Program-made: the position numbers and the translations under genes
In this document: in pieces, positions 1 to 10,618 of the stretch
Numbering within the stretch: position 1 is the first letter of the stretch
Layout: each line of letters starts with the position of its first letter
Notes under the pieces: generated by a model
What the model saw: only the letters and a program-made list of their open reading frames with translations
Databases searched by the model: none
What the model was told of the DNA's origin: nothing
Assembly (NCBI GenBank): GCA_030407315.1
Contig: JALQPE010000252.1
Coordinates: forward strand, 1-27,230
From: Asparagopsis taxiformis
Lineage: Eukaryota; Rhodophyta; Florideophyceae; Bonnemaisoniales; Bonnemaisoniaceae
DNA: 27,230 nt
Direction: 5' to 3'

Positions 1-173
1 AGCTAATCGTTCAGATCTTCCTCTCTCTTTCTCATCTTCCGTTATTCTTCCTCATTCCATCACCACAGACATGGCTCAACAATCTTCCAACACCTCCAAC
101 AGCCGATGCCCTCTGCGAGCTGCTGTGACATCGAACTTCCCCCACCCCTCTCCTTCTATTGCCCCCTAGTCCT

Positions 174-524
174 ATGGACGTCTGCGAAGCTGCTGCAGCG
201 CTGACCCAGCTCAGCCCAGCACCTAAGCCTGTCCCCTCTCCTCCTTCGGCTTTCCGATCCCCCGGCTTCCCTTCTATCGACGCTGGCGAGAGCGCAACAC
301 CGCTTCCAGCACAATCTGTCGAAGCAGCGCCAGCTTTCGAGGGATCTGGTGCTCCCTCTGTCTTGCTCACCTGCTGCCGGTATATGATCATGGCGTCCAG
401 CAGTGCTGACTTGGCAGAGGATAAGGTCGATGATCACTCGCTAGTGACATCGTACCGAACAAGCCTCTCCGCAGCACCAGCGGCCTACCCTGGCACGGTG
501 CCCATCCCTTTGGATATGGACTAG
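174..524 (+). pseudogene. possible degenerate coding sequence, Ala/Pro/Ser-rich
   Basis: I do not recognise this frame. From the ATG at 174 it would encode 116 residues rich in Ala, Pro and Ser, ending in a TAG after a PLDMD tail. A different frame starts with an ATG at 71 (MAQQSSNTSNS) and stops at 167-169, just before this one. That arrangement could be one frameshifted gene start, for example a decayed gag-like leader of a retroelement, but nothing domain-like supports this. Further short coding-like runs follow up to about 950 in other frames, each ended by a stop. The GC-rich base composition alone could keep such frames open. Confidence 0.22.
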
Positions 525-949
525 GACATAAGTCCGGAGAAAGCTGCCGAAACATTCCAGTTTTCATTTCCCCTCTGATGTTTCTCCTCCGACAGTCGTG
601 TCCAGGGTGGTCAGGCCGCATCGCGTGGGATGAGTTGAGAAGACGTTTCTCTCACTCAAGGTTTTTGGTGGTTGCGTCACGCGTGTCCGTTTGCGAGTTG
701 ATTGATCCAATGCAAAAGTCCGACTGCAATATGTCGATGGATCTCACCGAGTGAACGCGTTTGAAGGCCATTCTCGAGTCGCTTGGGACCTTCTCCTGCG
801 AAAGACAGTCCAGAGTGGGAGGAGTATGTCAGTTCAGACATTTACCCCGTCGTTTTAGAATTATTCTTGTCGACTTTCTCTCCTCCCACCGACTCGGCTT
901 GGCCGGGATGTCTTCTGCTCTGAAGAAGTACTCCCGCTTTCACGGCTGA

Positions 950-1744
950 TGAACTTCCACCCCCACAATGTCATCGCGGTAACAGTTGCCGACAATGTGT
1001 GTTCTGTGATGTGTAGGACCAGCCGGTGGCGGTCACTAAGAGAGTTCTAGAATCGCTTGCCTTGTCAGGGCGTGTTGAACCGTAACGCGCTCGTGAACTT
1101 GCGTTTCGACGTCGCTCGGTCGCGGAGGCGATCGGGTGGTACAACGGCGGAACGCGCAGGGTCGATCGCAACACGGGATTCGCGGCCGGCGCAAGCCGTG
1201 ATCTCAGGGTGAGATCACCGAGTAAACTCGAGCTAAACACGATCTACGCAGGGGTCGTAAATCCCTGGCCTAGCGGTATGCGACGCAACGCGCGGTCTCG
1301 CGGTGCGACGCAATTCGACGGTCGGTAAACGCGGCGCGCGCGCACGTACGTCGGCGATCGTGAGCAATCCGCACGCACGTCGTAACGCAATCGGTCCTCG
1401 CGACGCGCTCAACGCTTCACTCGTAGCTGCGAAAGTGCTGACTGTTTATAGGTAGGGTGCGAAGCCATGCGACCACTACTAGCTAACTTACTTGGGACAG
1501 GCTGTCCTTGTGTGGCCGCCAGCGGCGGCCGCACGCTCGCATGCAAAAAGGGAAATATTTTGGGAAAAAGACTTTCGTCATAAAGAACCCAAAAAGGAAA
1601 AAAAGGGAAATTCGCGGAAATCGCTACACGTGGCGCGGCTCGCGGTTTCGTGGCAAACGTACGCGCGCACGCGCTCGCATTGACGCTCCGTGACCGTAAT
1701 CCAGACGCTACGCGTACGCTCGCTTACTAAACTAACTCAAACGG
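950..1744. other. non-coding CpG-rich stretch with a 9-bp-stem hairpin
   Basis: No supported gene lies here. From about 1080 to 1430 the sequence is dense in CpG and in short CGACGC, CGCG and ACGTACGT words. A perfect 9-bp inverted repeat, GTGATCTCA at 1198-1206 and TGAGATCAC at 1210-1218, is separated by GGG. Between 1520 and 1790 the word CGCTCGCAT occurs three times in varying contexts, which suggests old degenerate duplication. The short open frames here contain mostly Arg and Ala from the CpG composition and are not convincing. Confidence 0.45.
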
Positions 1745-2344
1745 ATGCTGCGGACTAACGTAAACGCGCGCGCTCGCATCGATTCCATCGACCAACTTAA
1801 ATTGCACCACATGATGGAGTTCATCAATATCCACCACCTGGGCAGGAAGAAGATTGAGCCTATCGTTCAATACATTAAAGAACGGAAAGCGCTGAGCTGG
1901 ATTCGCCCGAGACAGCTCATGCGCTCTGTCTCGATCGCCCGAGGTTCCAAGACCATTGAAAGACCTGCTTTCAAGTACTGTTCGAGCATTCCGAACAGGC
2001 CGGAGTTCGAGAACTTCTCTTCCTCGGAGGATTTGGCTGGGTGTACGGTGAACTTGTTGTTCAACGGGTCGTTTAGCAGTGCCCCGGACGACCAGAAGTG
2101 TTTCATCCTCGAGATGACGGCGTTCTACAGTTGTCGCCGTCGGTCGGCCGGGCTGAAACCGTACTCGGTTGGTAACATTGGGCAGGATTGGATTGCTGGT
2201 TTGTTGGAAATCTTCGGGTATGTGAAGGAGGTGGCTGAATTTTGGAATGAGTCGGATGTGATGAGGATCGTCTGTGTTTTCGGAAGTGGACGCGGACGTC
2301 CAGTCTCTCTAGTACGGGTCCTAGTCGGCCCCGAGATTTACTAG
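1745..2344 (+). CDS. unrecognised open frame running into a dispersed repeat
   Basis: This frame of 199 codons has no family I recognise. The first 22 residues come from the degenerate CGCTCGCAT repeats, so the ATG at 1811 (MMEFINIHHLG) is a more believable start. Residues from there to about 174 have mixed composition, with patches such as FILEMTAF and EIFGYVKEVAEFW that look like folded protein. At base 2267 the frame enters a dispersed repeat also found in inverse orientation ending at 17543, so the last 26 codons (VCVFGSGRGRP onward) belong to the repeat. The likeliest reading is the 5' part of a gene cut by an insertion, or a chance fragment. No promoter was seen. Confidence 0.33.
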   Translation: MLRTNVNARARIDSIDQLKLHHMMEFINIHHLGRKKIEPIVQYIKERKALSWIRPRQLMRSVSIARGSKTIERPAFKYCSSIPNRPEFENFSSSEDLAGCTVNLLFNGSFSSAPDDQKCFILEMTAFYSCRRRSAGLKPYSVGNIGQDWIAGLLEIFGYVKEVAEFWNESDVMRIVCVFGSGRGRPVSLVRVLVGPEIY

Positions 2345-2790
2345 AACAAATGAACGTCCGCGTCCGAAAAAAAATAAAAATTTTTTGGATGCGGACGTCC
2401 ACTTTCTCTAGTACGTTCGGCGGAATACTAGGACCCGACATCCACTTTCTCTAGTACGTTCGGCGGAATACTAGGACCCGACATCCAATTTCTCTAGTAC
2501 ATTCAGCGGAATACTAGGACCCGACATCCAATTTCTCTAGTACATTCGCGGATCCTAGGACCCGACATCCAATTTCTCTAGTACATTCAGCGGGATCCTA
2601 GGACCCGACATCCAATTTCTCTAGTACATTCAGCGGGATCCTAGGACCAGACATCCACTTTCTCTAGTACGTTCGGCGGAATACTAGGACCCGACATCCA
2701 CTTTCTCTAGTACGTTTGGCGGAGTACTAGGACCCGACATCCAGTTTTTCTAGTACGTTTGCCGGATACTAGGACCCGACATCCAGTATA
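2267..2790. repeat. dispersed GGACGTCC-family repeat, copy 1
   Basis: This copy shares its left boundary with the reverse complement of 17240-17543: ATCGTCTGTG at 2267-2276 followed by a near-identical TCGGAA.TGGACGCGGACGTCCA. The outer flanks differ in the two places, so 2267 is a repeat end. GGACGTCC occurs at 2294-2301 and 2393-2400, and an inverted partner of GGACGCGGACGT lies near 2352-2366. The remainder consists of a 43-bp minisatellite. No coding capacity for a transposase was seen. Confidence 0.7.
2394..2786 (+). repeat. 43-bp minisatellite, about nine units
   Basis: Units begin GACATCCA (the first begins GACGTCCA) at 2394, 2437, 2480, 2523, 2564, 2607, 2650, 2693, 2736 and 2778, so the period is 43 bp with one 41-bp and one 42-bp exception. 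Each unit holds CTAGTAC, a variable centre, and ACTAGGACCC or CCTAGGACC. CTAGTA and TACTAG in a unit are reverse complements and can pair across a 12-base loop. Two sequence classes are visible: units with GTTCGGCGGAATA at the two ends of the array, and units with ATTCAGCGGGATC in the middle. Confidence 0.95.
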
Positions 2791-2908
2791 CAATATATCA
2801 GCAAAAACCCGGAGGGAAGAAATTACAGCGGATGGTAAATTAAGGGCCCATATCGGACCGTATTTTATTCTCTCATTTACGAAACTGCTCGTATACATAC
2901 GTCTCTCT

Positions 2909-3050
2909 AGAATAGGAAATACATATCTGGTCAGAATAGGAAATAAATACCCGGTTAGAATAGGAAATACGTATCAAGCCAGGATACGGAATATGTATCC
3001 AGCTAGAATATGGAATACGTATCCAGCCAGAATACAAAATACCTGTCAGC
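2909..3050 (+). repeat. 24-bp minisatellite encoding an octapeptide repeat in one frame
   Basis: Units start at 2909, 2933, 2957, 2981, 3005 and 3029, exactly 24 bp apart, with the pattern AGAATAGGAAATACGTATCC. In one plus frame, open from about 2759 to 3268, the units translate as variants of the eight residues RIGNTYPA. Because 24 is a multiple of three, all six frames repeat. The minus strand also gives an open repeated frame, so translation is not evidence of a gene. After the array the sequence changes to A/C/T-rich DNA without recognisable function. Confidence 0.92.
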
Positions 3051-3269
3051 ATACCGTCGATCACCCATCTCCCTCACTATCGCGTTCTCCCTACCATCCG
3101 AACGCCATGCACCACCATCCGCACATACTTCAAGAACCCTCACGACCTAGATTACAAAAAATCTGCTCCTTCCCAATACCATCCCCGCTTTCCTCGACAC
3201 CACCCCAGCCCATTAAATCATCAAGACATGAAACACGAACATGGTCAGCAAAATCTTACACGACTTGAA

Positions 3270-4815
3270 CCCACTCTTACTTCTATCGTATGCCTGAAAA
3301 TATACACATACCAGAAACACCTCACAGCTTCATTCCCCATCTTCCTAGATCCCTTCTTCACTCTCCCTGAGTCCTGCCATTCCTGCTTCACCACTCCTGC
3401 ATCACATACACAACATCAACCCCAACAGTCAGATTCAAAAGCAACGCTTACCACGCCAGATATCTTAGAAAATCCCTTACTTACCTCTCATCCATCCTAC
3501 ACACAATACAAACCATGATCCAAAAACCTTGCAATGAATAATCAAAGTCAGCAGTCCATATCTTCGCAAACAAGTCTTGGCGCTCAATGAACTTACCTTC
3601 TGTCATCACCATTCCAGCATCACCTGCATAAAATCGAAATCAACCACAACAGTCGGACTCCAAACCCACATGTCCCTCTCAGCATACTCTCAAAACTTCC
3701 CGCACTTTCCTTCGCTCGACACAATACGCACCATGACTGGATAAGCTTCCAATGAATAAATATCGCATTACTGCATAGTCAGATTCGAAACAAACACTTC
3801 TCTCGATGCATACCCTCAGAACTCACTTACTCTCGTTTCATTCTACACACAATACATACCAAAAGTCGAAAATCTCACAACCAACAAATGAAGTCAACAT
3901 TCCGCATCTTCGCACCACCGGACTGCGCGCTAAATGCAACTTACCTTCCGTCATCACCATTCCTGCATCACCTACAAAAAATCGAAATCAACAACAACAG
4001 TCGGACTGAAAACCCATGCTTCCCTCGCTGCATACCCTCAGAACTCACTTACCCTCGTTGTATCCTGCACACAATAGAAACCATAAGTCAAAAATTGTAC
4101 AAAAAAATGTAGTCAGCATTCCATATCTTCGCGCAACTTAACTAGGCGCTCAATGTAACTTACCTTCCGTCATCACCATTCCAGAATCACCTACACAAAA
4201 TCAACATCAACCACAGCAGTCAGACTCAAAACCCACATTCCACTCACTGCACCCCTCAAATGCTCACCTACCTCCTTTCCACCCTTCAGCAAATATGCAC
4301 CATGACTCACTAAGCTCCCAATAAATAAATATTGCATAAAGACGACAGTCACATTTAAAACAAACACTTCCCTCGCTTCATACCCTCAGGACGCACTTAA
4401 CCTCTTCATCTCGTTGCATCATACAAACAATACAACCAATAATTCACAAATCGTGCAACGAAAAATGTAGTCAGCATTCCATTTCATCGCGAAACCCGTC
4501 TTTCAGCTCAATGAAACTTACCTTACTTCATCACTATTCCTGCACCACCTATACAACATCAAAATGAACCAGAACAGTCAGACTAAAAACCCATGCATCC
4601 CTTATTGCACACCCGCGAGACTCACTTACTTACCTGCCTCCCATGGTTCACAACATGCAAACCATGACTCACGAAGCTTCTAATGAATCAATATCGCATC
4701 AACGACAACAGTACGACTCAAAACACACGCTTCCCTCGCTGCATACTCTCCAACTGGCATACTCACCGTCGTTCTATCCTCTACACCAAACAAAGGAAAC
4801 ACGACCAAAGAACCT
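3270..4815. repeat. degenerate satellite with two alternating unit types
   Basis: This A/C/T-rich tract consists of decayed tandem units. Type A (about 220 bp) contains AGTCAGCA.TCCATATCTTCGC followed by CTTACCTTCCGTCATCACCA. Type B (about 126 bp) contains AAGCTTCCAATGAATAAATA followed by TCGCAT and ACAAACACTTC. Unit starts at the ACCAT-like word fall at 3514 (A), 3731 (B), 3857 (A), 4079 (A), 4308 (B), 4433 (A) and 4662 (B). The spacings are about 217, 126, 222, 229, 125 and 229. Short open frames in it (3228-3518, 3806-4009, 4643-4825) are not conserved between units and are not genes. Confidence 0.75.
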
Positions 4816-5316
4816 CAGCCAGTGACGGCGGAGAAGTGGAATTCCACAGGTTAACCTGCGGCGTCGACTGGACAGCTTTCAACGTCAGCTTAAGTCCTGC
4901 TGTGCATACTCCATATCATCGCCGGTATTGAGATTAATAATGGCCCAAGCCATGGTCTCTGAACTCCCGAATGATGAGATCCGGATCGAGAACATCGGAA
5001 TGGTATAATCATATATATCACAATCCATTTGCTTCCCTTAAATGATCCCTGTAATATCCACTGTAAAGCACAAACTTATTCCATGAAGTTCGCAATTAAT
5101 AATTTTATTATTTCAAATGAATTAATTGAAAATCCATCTCCCACGGCGGTCATTCATCCTTCCAAGCGCACGTTGCCAGCAAAATGTGTGACCTAGCGGT
5201 GATGATTGATCGCTCAGGCACATTCCACCATTGGGCTGCCAGAAGTGAGCACAAAACTGATACCCACAAAACCACGAGAACATTACAAACGAGGTCTCGA
5301 ACGCACATTTGGAGTA
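4816..5316. other. AT-rich stretch without a supported gene
   Basis: Nothing gene-like is visible. The section from about 5000 to 5130 is AT-rich, with runs such as AATTAATAATTTTATTATTT. Two short minus-strand frames at 5122-5338 overlap one another and have no recognisable features. The sequence directly abuts the large inverted-repeat element. Confidence 0.5.
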
Positions 5317-5504
5317 CAATATAAATACTATACAACAAACTCTACTCGCTATCTCAGACGACGCGGCTCACAAGTGGCGTAGTCCCAATTTTCCGTAACG
5401 CCTTTCCTGATGCTTAAAAGTAAAAAACACGTCAAAACGTATATCAGAAATGAGTGCGAGAGTTTTCTGCACAGGAGATGCTGAGCCACTAAATTGATTT
5501 TTCG

Positions 5505-6240
5505 GAAATTTTAGAATTTCTGGGCTGGCCAGCAATGCAATCGAGCTGGACATCCACCGGACGTCCATTTCAGGTTGATCGTGAGAGAGTAGGGCGGGAC
5601 CATGATGAAACAAGGACCAAGACCTGTCCCTGACGTGTTGAGCCTGAAATCGACCCTTCGTAAGACGCGATTTTGGCTTACAGTTAGTGCTTACAGAAGC
5701 CAGTGATGACCCCGGTCGGGGCAGCAGCCGGTTCCTGGGGCCGTTGTGGCCAAATTAGACACCTTGATTTGAATTGAAATTTGGGCTATTCTCAAAAACA
5801 TGCACATGTGAACATGTTTTTGAGATGGGGGTCTGCCGTACGGCACAATCGACCCGCCCAAATCGATGATTTTTCACAATTTTTTTCTGCCCGAAATTTT
5901 AGAATTTCTGGGCTGGCCAGCAGTGCAATCGAGCTGGACATCCACAGGACGTCCATTTCAGGTTGGTCGTGTGCTGCCCACATCCATGCATTGCAGCAAC
6001 TAAGCAGGCGGGCTCACTACTCATACAAAGTGCACGGAATATGAGTAACGTGATGTGTGAGTGTTGTTTGTCGTGAGGATGTAAGGTGGGACCATGATGA
6101 AACAGGAAAAAGATGTCTCCCTAGCATAACTTGGGCTTGAAGCCTGGAATCGACCCTTCGTGAGATGTGGCTTTGCTTACAGTTGGTGCTTACAGAAGCC
6201 AGTGACGGCCCCGGCCGGGGCAGCAGCCGGTTCCTGGGGC
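5505..6240 (+). repeat. outer blocks of about 500 bp in the left arm
   Basis: Each block carries TTTAGAATTTCTGGGC with GGACATCCACCGGACGTCC and CATTTCAGGTTG, then GGGACCATGATGAAACA, then ATCGACCCTTCGT and GCTTACAG.T.GTGCTTAC, then GGGGCCGTTGTGGCCAAATT, and last the hairpin and palindrome pair. The hairpin of the first block is at 5791-5824 and its palindrome at 5834-5845. The right arm has one more copy of this block (between about 14760 and 15250), which can be explained by unequal exchange within ATCGACCCTTCGT. Confidence 0.8.
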
Positions 6241-6281
6241 CGTTGTGGCCAAATTAGACACCTTGATTTGAATTGAAATTT

Positions 6282-9200
6282 GGCTATTCTCAAAAACATG
6301 CACATGTGAACATGTTTTTGAGATGGGGGTGTGCCGTACGGCACTTTCGACCGCCCAAATCGATATAATTTTGCAATTTTTTTCTGACTGAAATTTTAGA
6401 ATTTCTGGGCTCGCCAGCAATGCAATTGAGCTGGACATTCACCGGACGTCCATTTCAGGTTGGTCGAGTATTGCACATGGATACAGTTTTGCAGCTATTT
6501 CTCAGCCCAACATTTTAGAATTTCAGGGCTGACCAGCAATGTAACCGAGCCGGACTTCCACTGGACGTCCATTTCAAGTTAGGCTAGTGCTGCACATTTG
6601 CTCGCATCGCAGCAACTAAGCAAGTGTTGACAGCACCGAGATGCCATGCAGACAAGGGGGAATCGGCTGCAAACGGCTTCCCTGGTCGGCGGCTGGATGT
6701 CTGGATGTGAATGGCTGCAAGCATGGAAATCTTGCTACCGCACAGCGCATACACACTGCAGCAGCACATCACTGACGCATGCGAAAGTTGGGTGCTGCAG
6801 TGCGTGGTTGTTTGTGTGTTTGTGTGTTTGTGTGTGTATGACGAACCTTGTGGTATCCCTAGGCGTGCACTGGTTCAAAAAGTTTGGACTGCCCCATCGG
6901 TCGTACTTTGGCGCATTTACATGCATCGGAGAACGACCAAGGAGTAGAGCAGCAATCGCTGTTGGCTGAGCGTCCAAACTGGAGGGCTTGGGGCAATGGT
7001 TCTATAGCAGTCATTTATAGGACGCCCACCGTTGATGACTGAGATCCACGGTGGGTTTAGTATTCATGGTGTTGTCCTGCATTGGCGGACGTCGAAGACG
7101 AGTACTTCCAGTGAGCGTCCAAGGTGAACAGCTCAGCAGAGGATTATGATGTGGATGTGAAGGCATGGATGAGGCCAGCAGGAACGTTTCTGCAAGATGG
7201 GCGTGAGTGGGTAAGTGAGCGGGGAGGGGCCGCTCGGGGCGCTTGGTAGCTTCTGGGGCCGTTGTGGCCAAATTAGAATCAAGCCTATGTCCGGCGGACG
7301 TCCTGAATTGCTTTATTTTTTGGGCTATTCTCAAAAACATGCACATGTGAACATGTTTTTGAGATGGGGGTGTGCCGTACGGCACTTTCGACCGCCCAAA
7401 TCGATGTATTTTTGCATTTTTTTTCTGACTGAAATTTTAGAATTTCTGGGCTCGCCAGCAATGCAATTGAGCTGGACATTCACCGGACGTCCATTTCAGG
7501 TTGGTCGAGTATTGCACATGGATACAGTTTTGCAGCTATTTCTCAGCCCAACATTTTAGAATTTCAGGGCTGACCAGCAATGTAACCGAGCCGGACTTCC
7601 ACTGGACGTCCATTTCAAGTTAGGCTAGTGCTGCACATTTGCTCGCATCGCAGCAACTAAGCAAGTGTTGACAGCACCGAGATGCCATGCAGACAAGGGG
7701 GAATCGGCTGCAAACGGCTTCCCTGGTCGGCGGCTGGATGTCTGGATGTGAATGGCTGCAAGCATGGAAATCTTGCTACCGCACAGCGCATACACACTGC
7801 AGCAGCACATCACTGACGCATGCGAAAGTTGGGTGCTGCAGTGCGTGGTTGTTTGTGTGTTTGTGTGTTTGTGTGTGTATGACGAACCTTGTGGTATCCC
7901 TAGGCGTGCACTGGTTCAAAAAGTTTGGACTGCCCCATCGGTCGTACTTTGGCGCATTTACATGCATCGGAGAACGACCAAGGAGGTAGAGCAGCAATCG
8001 CTGTTGGCTGAGCGTCCAAACTGGAGGGCTTGGGGCAATGGTTCTATAGCAGTCATTTATAGGACGCCCACCGTTGATGACTGAGATCCACGGTGGGTTT
8101 AGTATTCATGGTGTTGTCCTGCATTGGCGGACGTCGAAGACGAGTACTTCCAGTGAGCGTCCAAGGTGAACAGCTCAGCAGAGGATTATGATGTGGATGT
8201 GAAGGCATGGATGAGGCCAGCAGGAACGTTTCTGCAAGATGGGCGTGAGTGGGTAAGTGAGCGGGGAGGGGCCGCTCGGGGCGCTTGGTAGCTTCTGGGG
8301 CCGTTGTGGCCAAATTAGAATCAAGCCTATGTCCGGCGGACGTCCTGAATTGCTTTATTTTTTGGGCTATTCTCAAAAACATGCACATGTGAACATGTTT
8401 TTGAGATGGGGGTGTGCCGTACGGCACTTTCGACCGCCCAAATCGATATAATTTTGCAATTTTTTTCTGACTGAAATTTTAGAATTTCTGGGCTCGCCAG
8501 CAATGCAATTGAGCTGGACATTCACCGGACGTCCATTTCAGGTTGGTCGAGTATTGCACATGGATACAGTTTTGCAGCTATTTCTCAGCCCAACATTTTA
8601 GAATTTCAGGGCTGACCAGCAATGTAACCGAGCCGGACTTCCACTGGACGTCCATTTCAAGTTAGGCTAGTGCTGCACATTTGCTCGCATCGCAGCAACT
8701 AAGCAAGTGTTGACAGCACCGAGATGCCATGCAGACAAGGGGGAATCGGCTGCAAACGGCTTCCCTGGTCGGCGGCTGGATGTCTGGATGTGAATGGCTG
8801 CAAGCATGGAAATCTTGCTACCGCACAGCGCATACACACTGCAGCAGCACATCACTGACGCATGCGAAAGTTGGGTGCTGCAGTGCGTGGTTGTTTGTGT
8901 GTTTGTGTGTTTGTGTGTGTATGACGAACCTTGTGGTATCCCTAGGCGTGCACTGGTTCAAAAAGTTTGGACTGCCCCATCGGTCGTACTTTGGCGCATT
9001 TACATGCATCGGAGAACGACCAAGGAGGTAGAGCAGCAATCGCTGTTGGCTGAGCGTCCAAACTGGAGGGCTTGGGGCAATGGTTCTATAGCAGTCATTT
9101 ATAGGACGCCCACCGTTGATGACTGAGATCCACGGTGGGTTTAGTATTCATGGTGTTGTCCTGCATTGGCGGACGTCGAAGACGAGTACTTCCAGTGAGC

Positions 9201-10618
9201 GTCCAAGGTGAACAGCTCAGCAGAGGATTATGATGTGGATGTGAAGGCATGGATGAGGCCAGCAGGAACGTTTCTGCAAGATGGGCGTGAGTGGGTAAGT
9301 GAGCGGGGAGGGGCCGCTCGGGGCGCTTGGTAGCTTCTGGGGCCGTTGTGGCCAAATTAGAATCAAGCCTATGTCCGGCGGACGTCCTGAATTGCTTTAT
9401 TTTTTGGGCTATTCTCAAAAACATGCACATGTGAACATGTTTTTGAGATGGGGGTGTGCCGTACGGCACTTTCGACCGCCCAAATCGATGTATTTTTTGC
9501 ATTTTTTTTCTGACTGAAATTTTAGAATTTCTGGGCTCGCCAGCAATGCAATTGAGCTGGACATTCACCGGACGTCCATTTCAGGTTGGTCGAGTATTGC
9601 ACATGGATACAGTTTTGCAGCTATTTCTCAGCCCAACATTTTAGAATTTCAGGGCTGACCAGCAATGTAACCGAGCCGGACTTCCACTGGACGTCCATTT
9701 CAAGTTAGGCTAGTGCTGCACATTTGCTCGCATCGCAGCAACTAAGCAAGTGTTGACAGCACCGAGATGCCATGCAGACAAGGGGGAATCGGCTGCAAAC
9801 GGCTTCCCTGGTCGGCGGCTGGATGTCTGGATGTGAATGGCTGCAAGCATGGAAATCTTGCTACCGCACAGCGCATACACACTGCAGCAGCACATCACTG
9901 ACGCATGCGAAAGTTGGGTGCTGCAGTGCGTGGTTGTTTGTGTGTTTGTGTGTTTGTGTGTGTATGACGAACCTTGTGGTATCCCTAGGCGTGCACTGGT
10001 TCAAAAAGTTTGGACTGCCCCATCGGTCGTACTTTGGCGCATTTACATGCATCGGAGAACGACCAAGGAGGTAGAGCAGCAATCGCTGTTGGCTGAGCGT
10101 CCAAACTGGAGGGCTTGGGGCAATGGTTCTATAGCAGTCATTTATAGGACGCCCACCGTTGATGACTGAGATCCACGGTGGGTTTAGTATTCATGGTGTT
10201 GTCCTGCATTGGCGGACGTCGAAGACGAGTACTTCCAGTGAGCGTCCAAGGTGAACAGCTCAGCAGAGGATTATGATGTGGATGTGAAGGCATGGATGAG
10301 GCCAGCAGGAACGTTTCTGCAAGATGGGCGTGAGTGGGTAAGTGAGCGGGGAGGGGCCGCTCGGGGCGCTTGGTAGCTTCTGGGGCCGTTGTGGCCAAAT
10401 TAGAATCAAGCCTATGTCCGGCGGACGTCCTGAATTGCTTTATTTTTTGGGCTATTCTCAAAAACATGCACATGTGAACATGTTTTTGAGATGGGGGTGT
10501 GCCGTACGGCACTTTCGACCGCCCAAATCGATGTATTTTTGCATTTTTTTTCTGACTGAAATTTTAGAATTTCTGGGCTCGCCAGCAATGCAATTGCGCT
10601 GGTCATTCACCGGACGTC
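6282..10618 (+). repeat. tandem array of a 1042-bp unit, four copies plus a partial
   Basis: The anchor GGCTATTCTCAAAAACATG recurs at about 6282, 7322, 8364, 9406 and 10449, giving periods of 1040, 1042, 1042 and 1043 bp. The copies are nearly identical. Differences I can see are one missing G near 6945, an extra T near 9490 and two alternating variants after AAATCGAT. Each unit contains the hairpin, the 14-bp palindrome GTGCCGTACGGCAC, two versions of the GGACGTCC box and a short GTTTGTGT microsatellite. The last, partial unit ends at 10618. All open frames in it recur in every copy on both strands and resemble no protein family. Confidence 0.95.
7330..7385 (+). repeat. hairpin plus 14-bp palindrome module (typical copy)
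   Basis: CTCAAAAACATG at 7330-7341 is the reverse complement of CATGTTTTTGAG at 7352-7363, and the 10-base loop contains the palindrome CACATGTG. Eight bases later comes the perfect palindrome GTGCCGTACGGCAC (7372-7385). The module occurs six times in the left arm and four times in the right arm. In the outer blocks the palindrome is 12 bp, TGCCGTACGGCA. Such paired structures could bind a transposase or extrude as cruciforms; this is inference. Confidence 0.9.

Larger units (their letters stand above)
5327..10618 (+). repeat. left inverted arm
   Basis: This arm is the reverse complement of 16097-13242 apart from copy-number differences. From outside in, it has a terminal section (5327 to about 5600), two blocks of about 500 bp, then the 1042-bp tandem array. 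The outer 200-250 bp are clearly diverged from their partner, while inner parts are almost identical. The arm ends within a GGACGTCC motif: both arms share CCGGACGTC, then differ. Confidence 0.93.

Noticed and set aside
971..1240. Minus frame of 89 codons in the CpG-rich stretch
   Set aside because: Composition keeps the frame open; the residues are mainly Arg, Ser and Thr with no domain.
2394..2786. The 43-bp array as a CRISPR array
   Set aside because: Whole units repeat without unique spacers, there are no cas genes, and the window looks eukaryotic.
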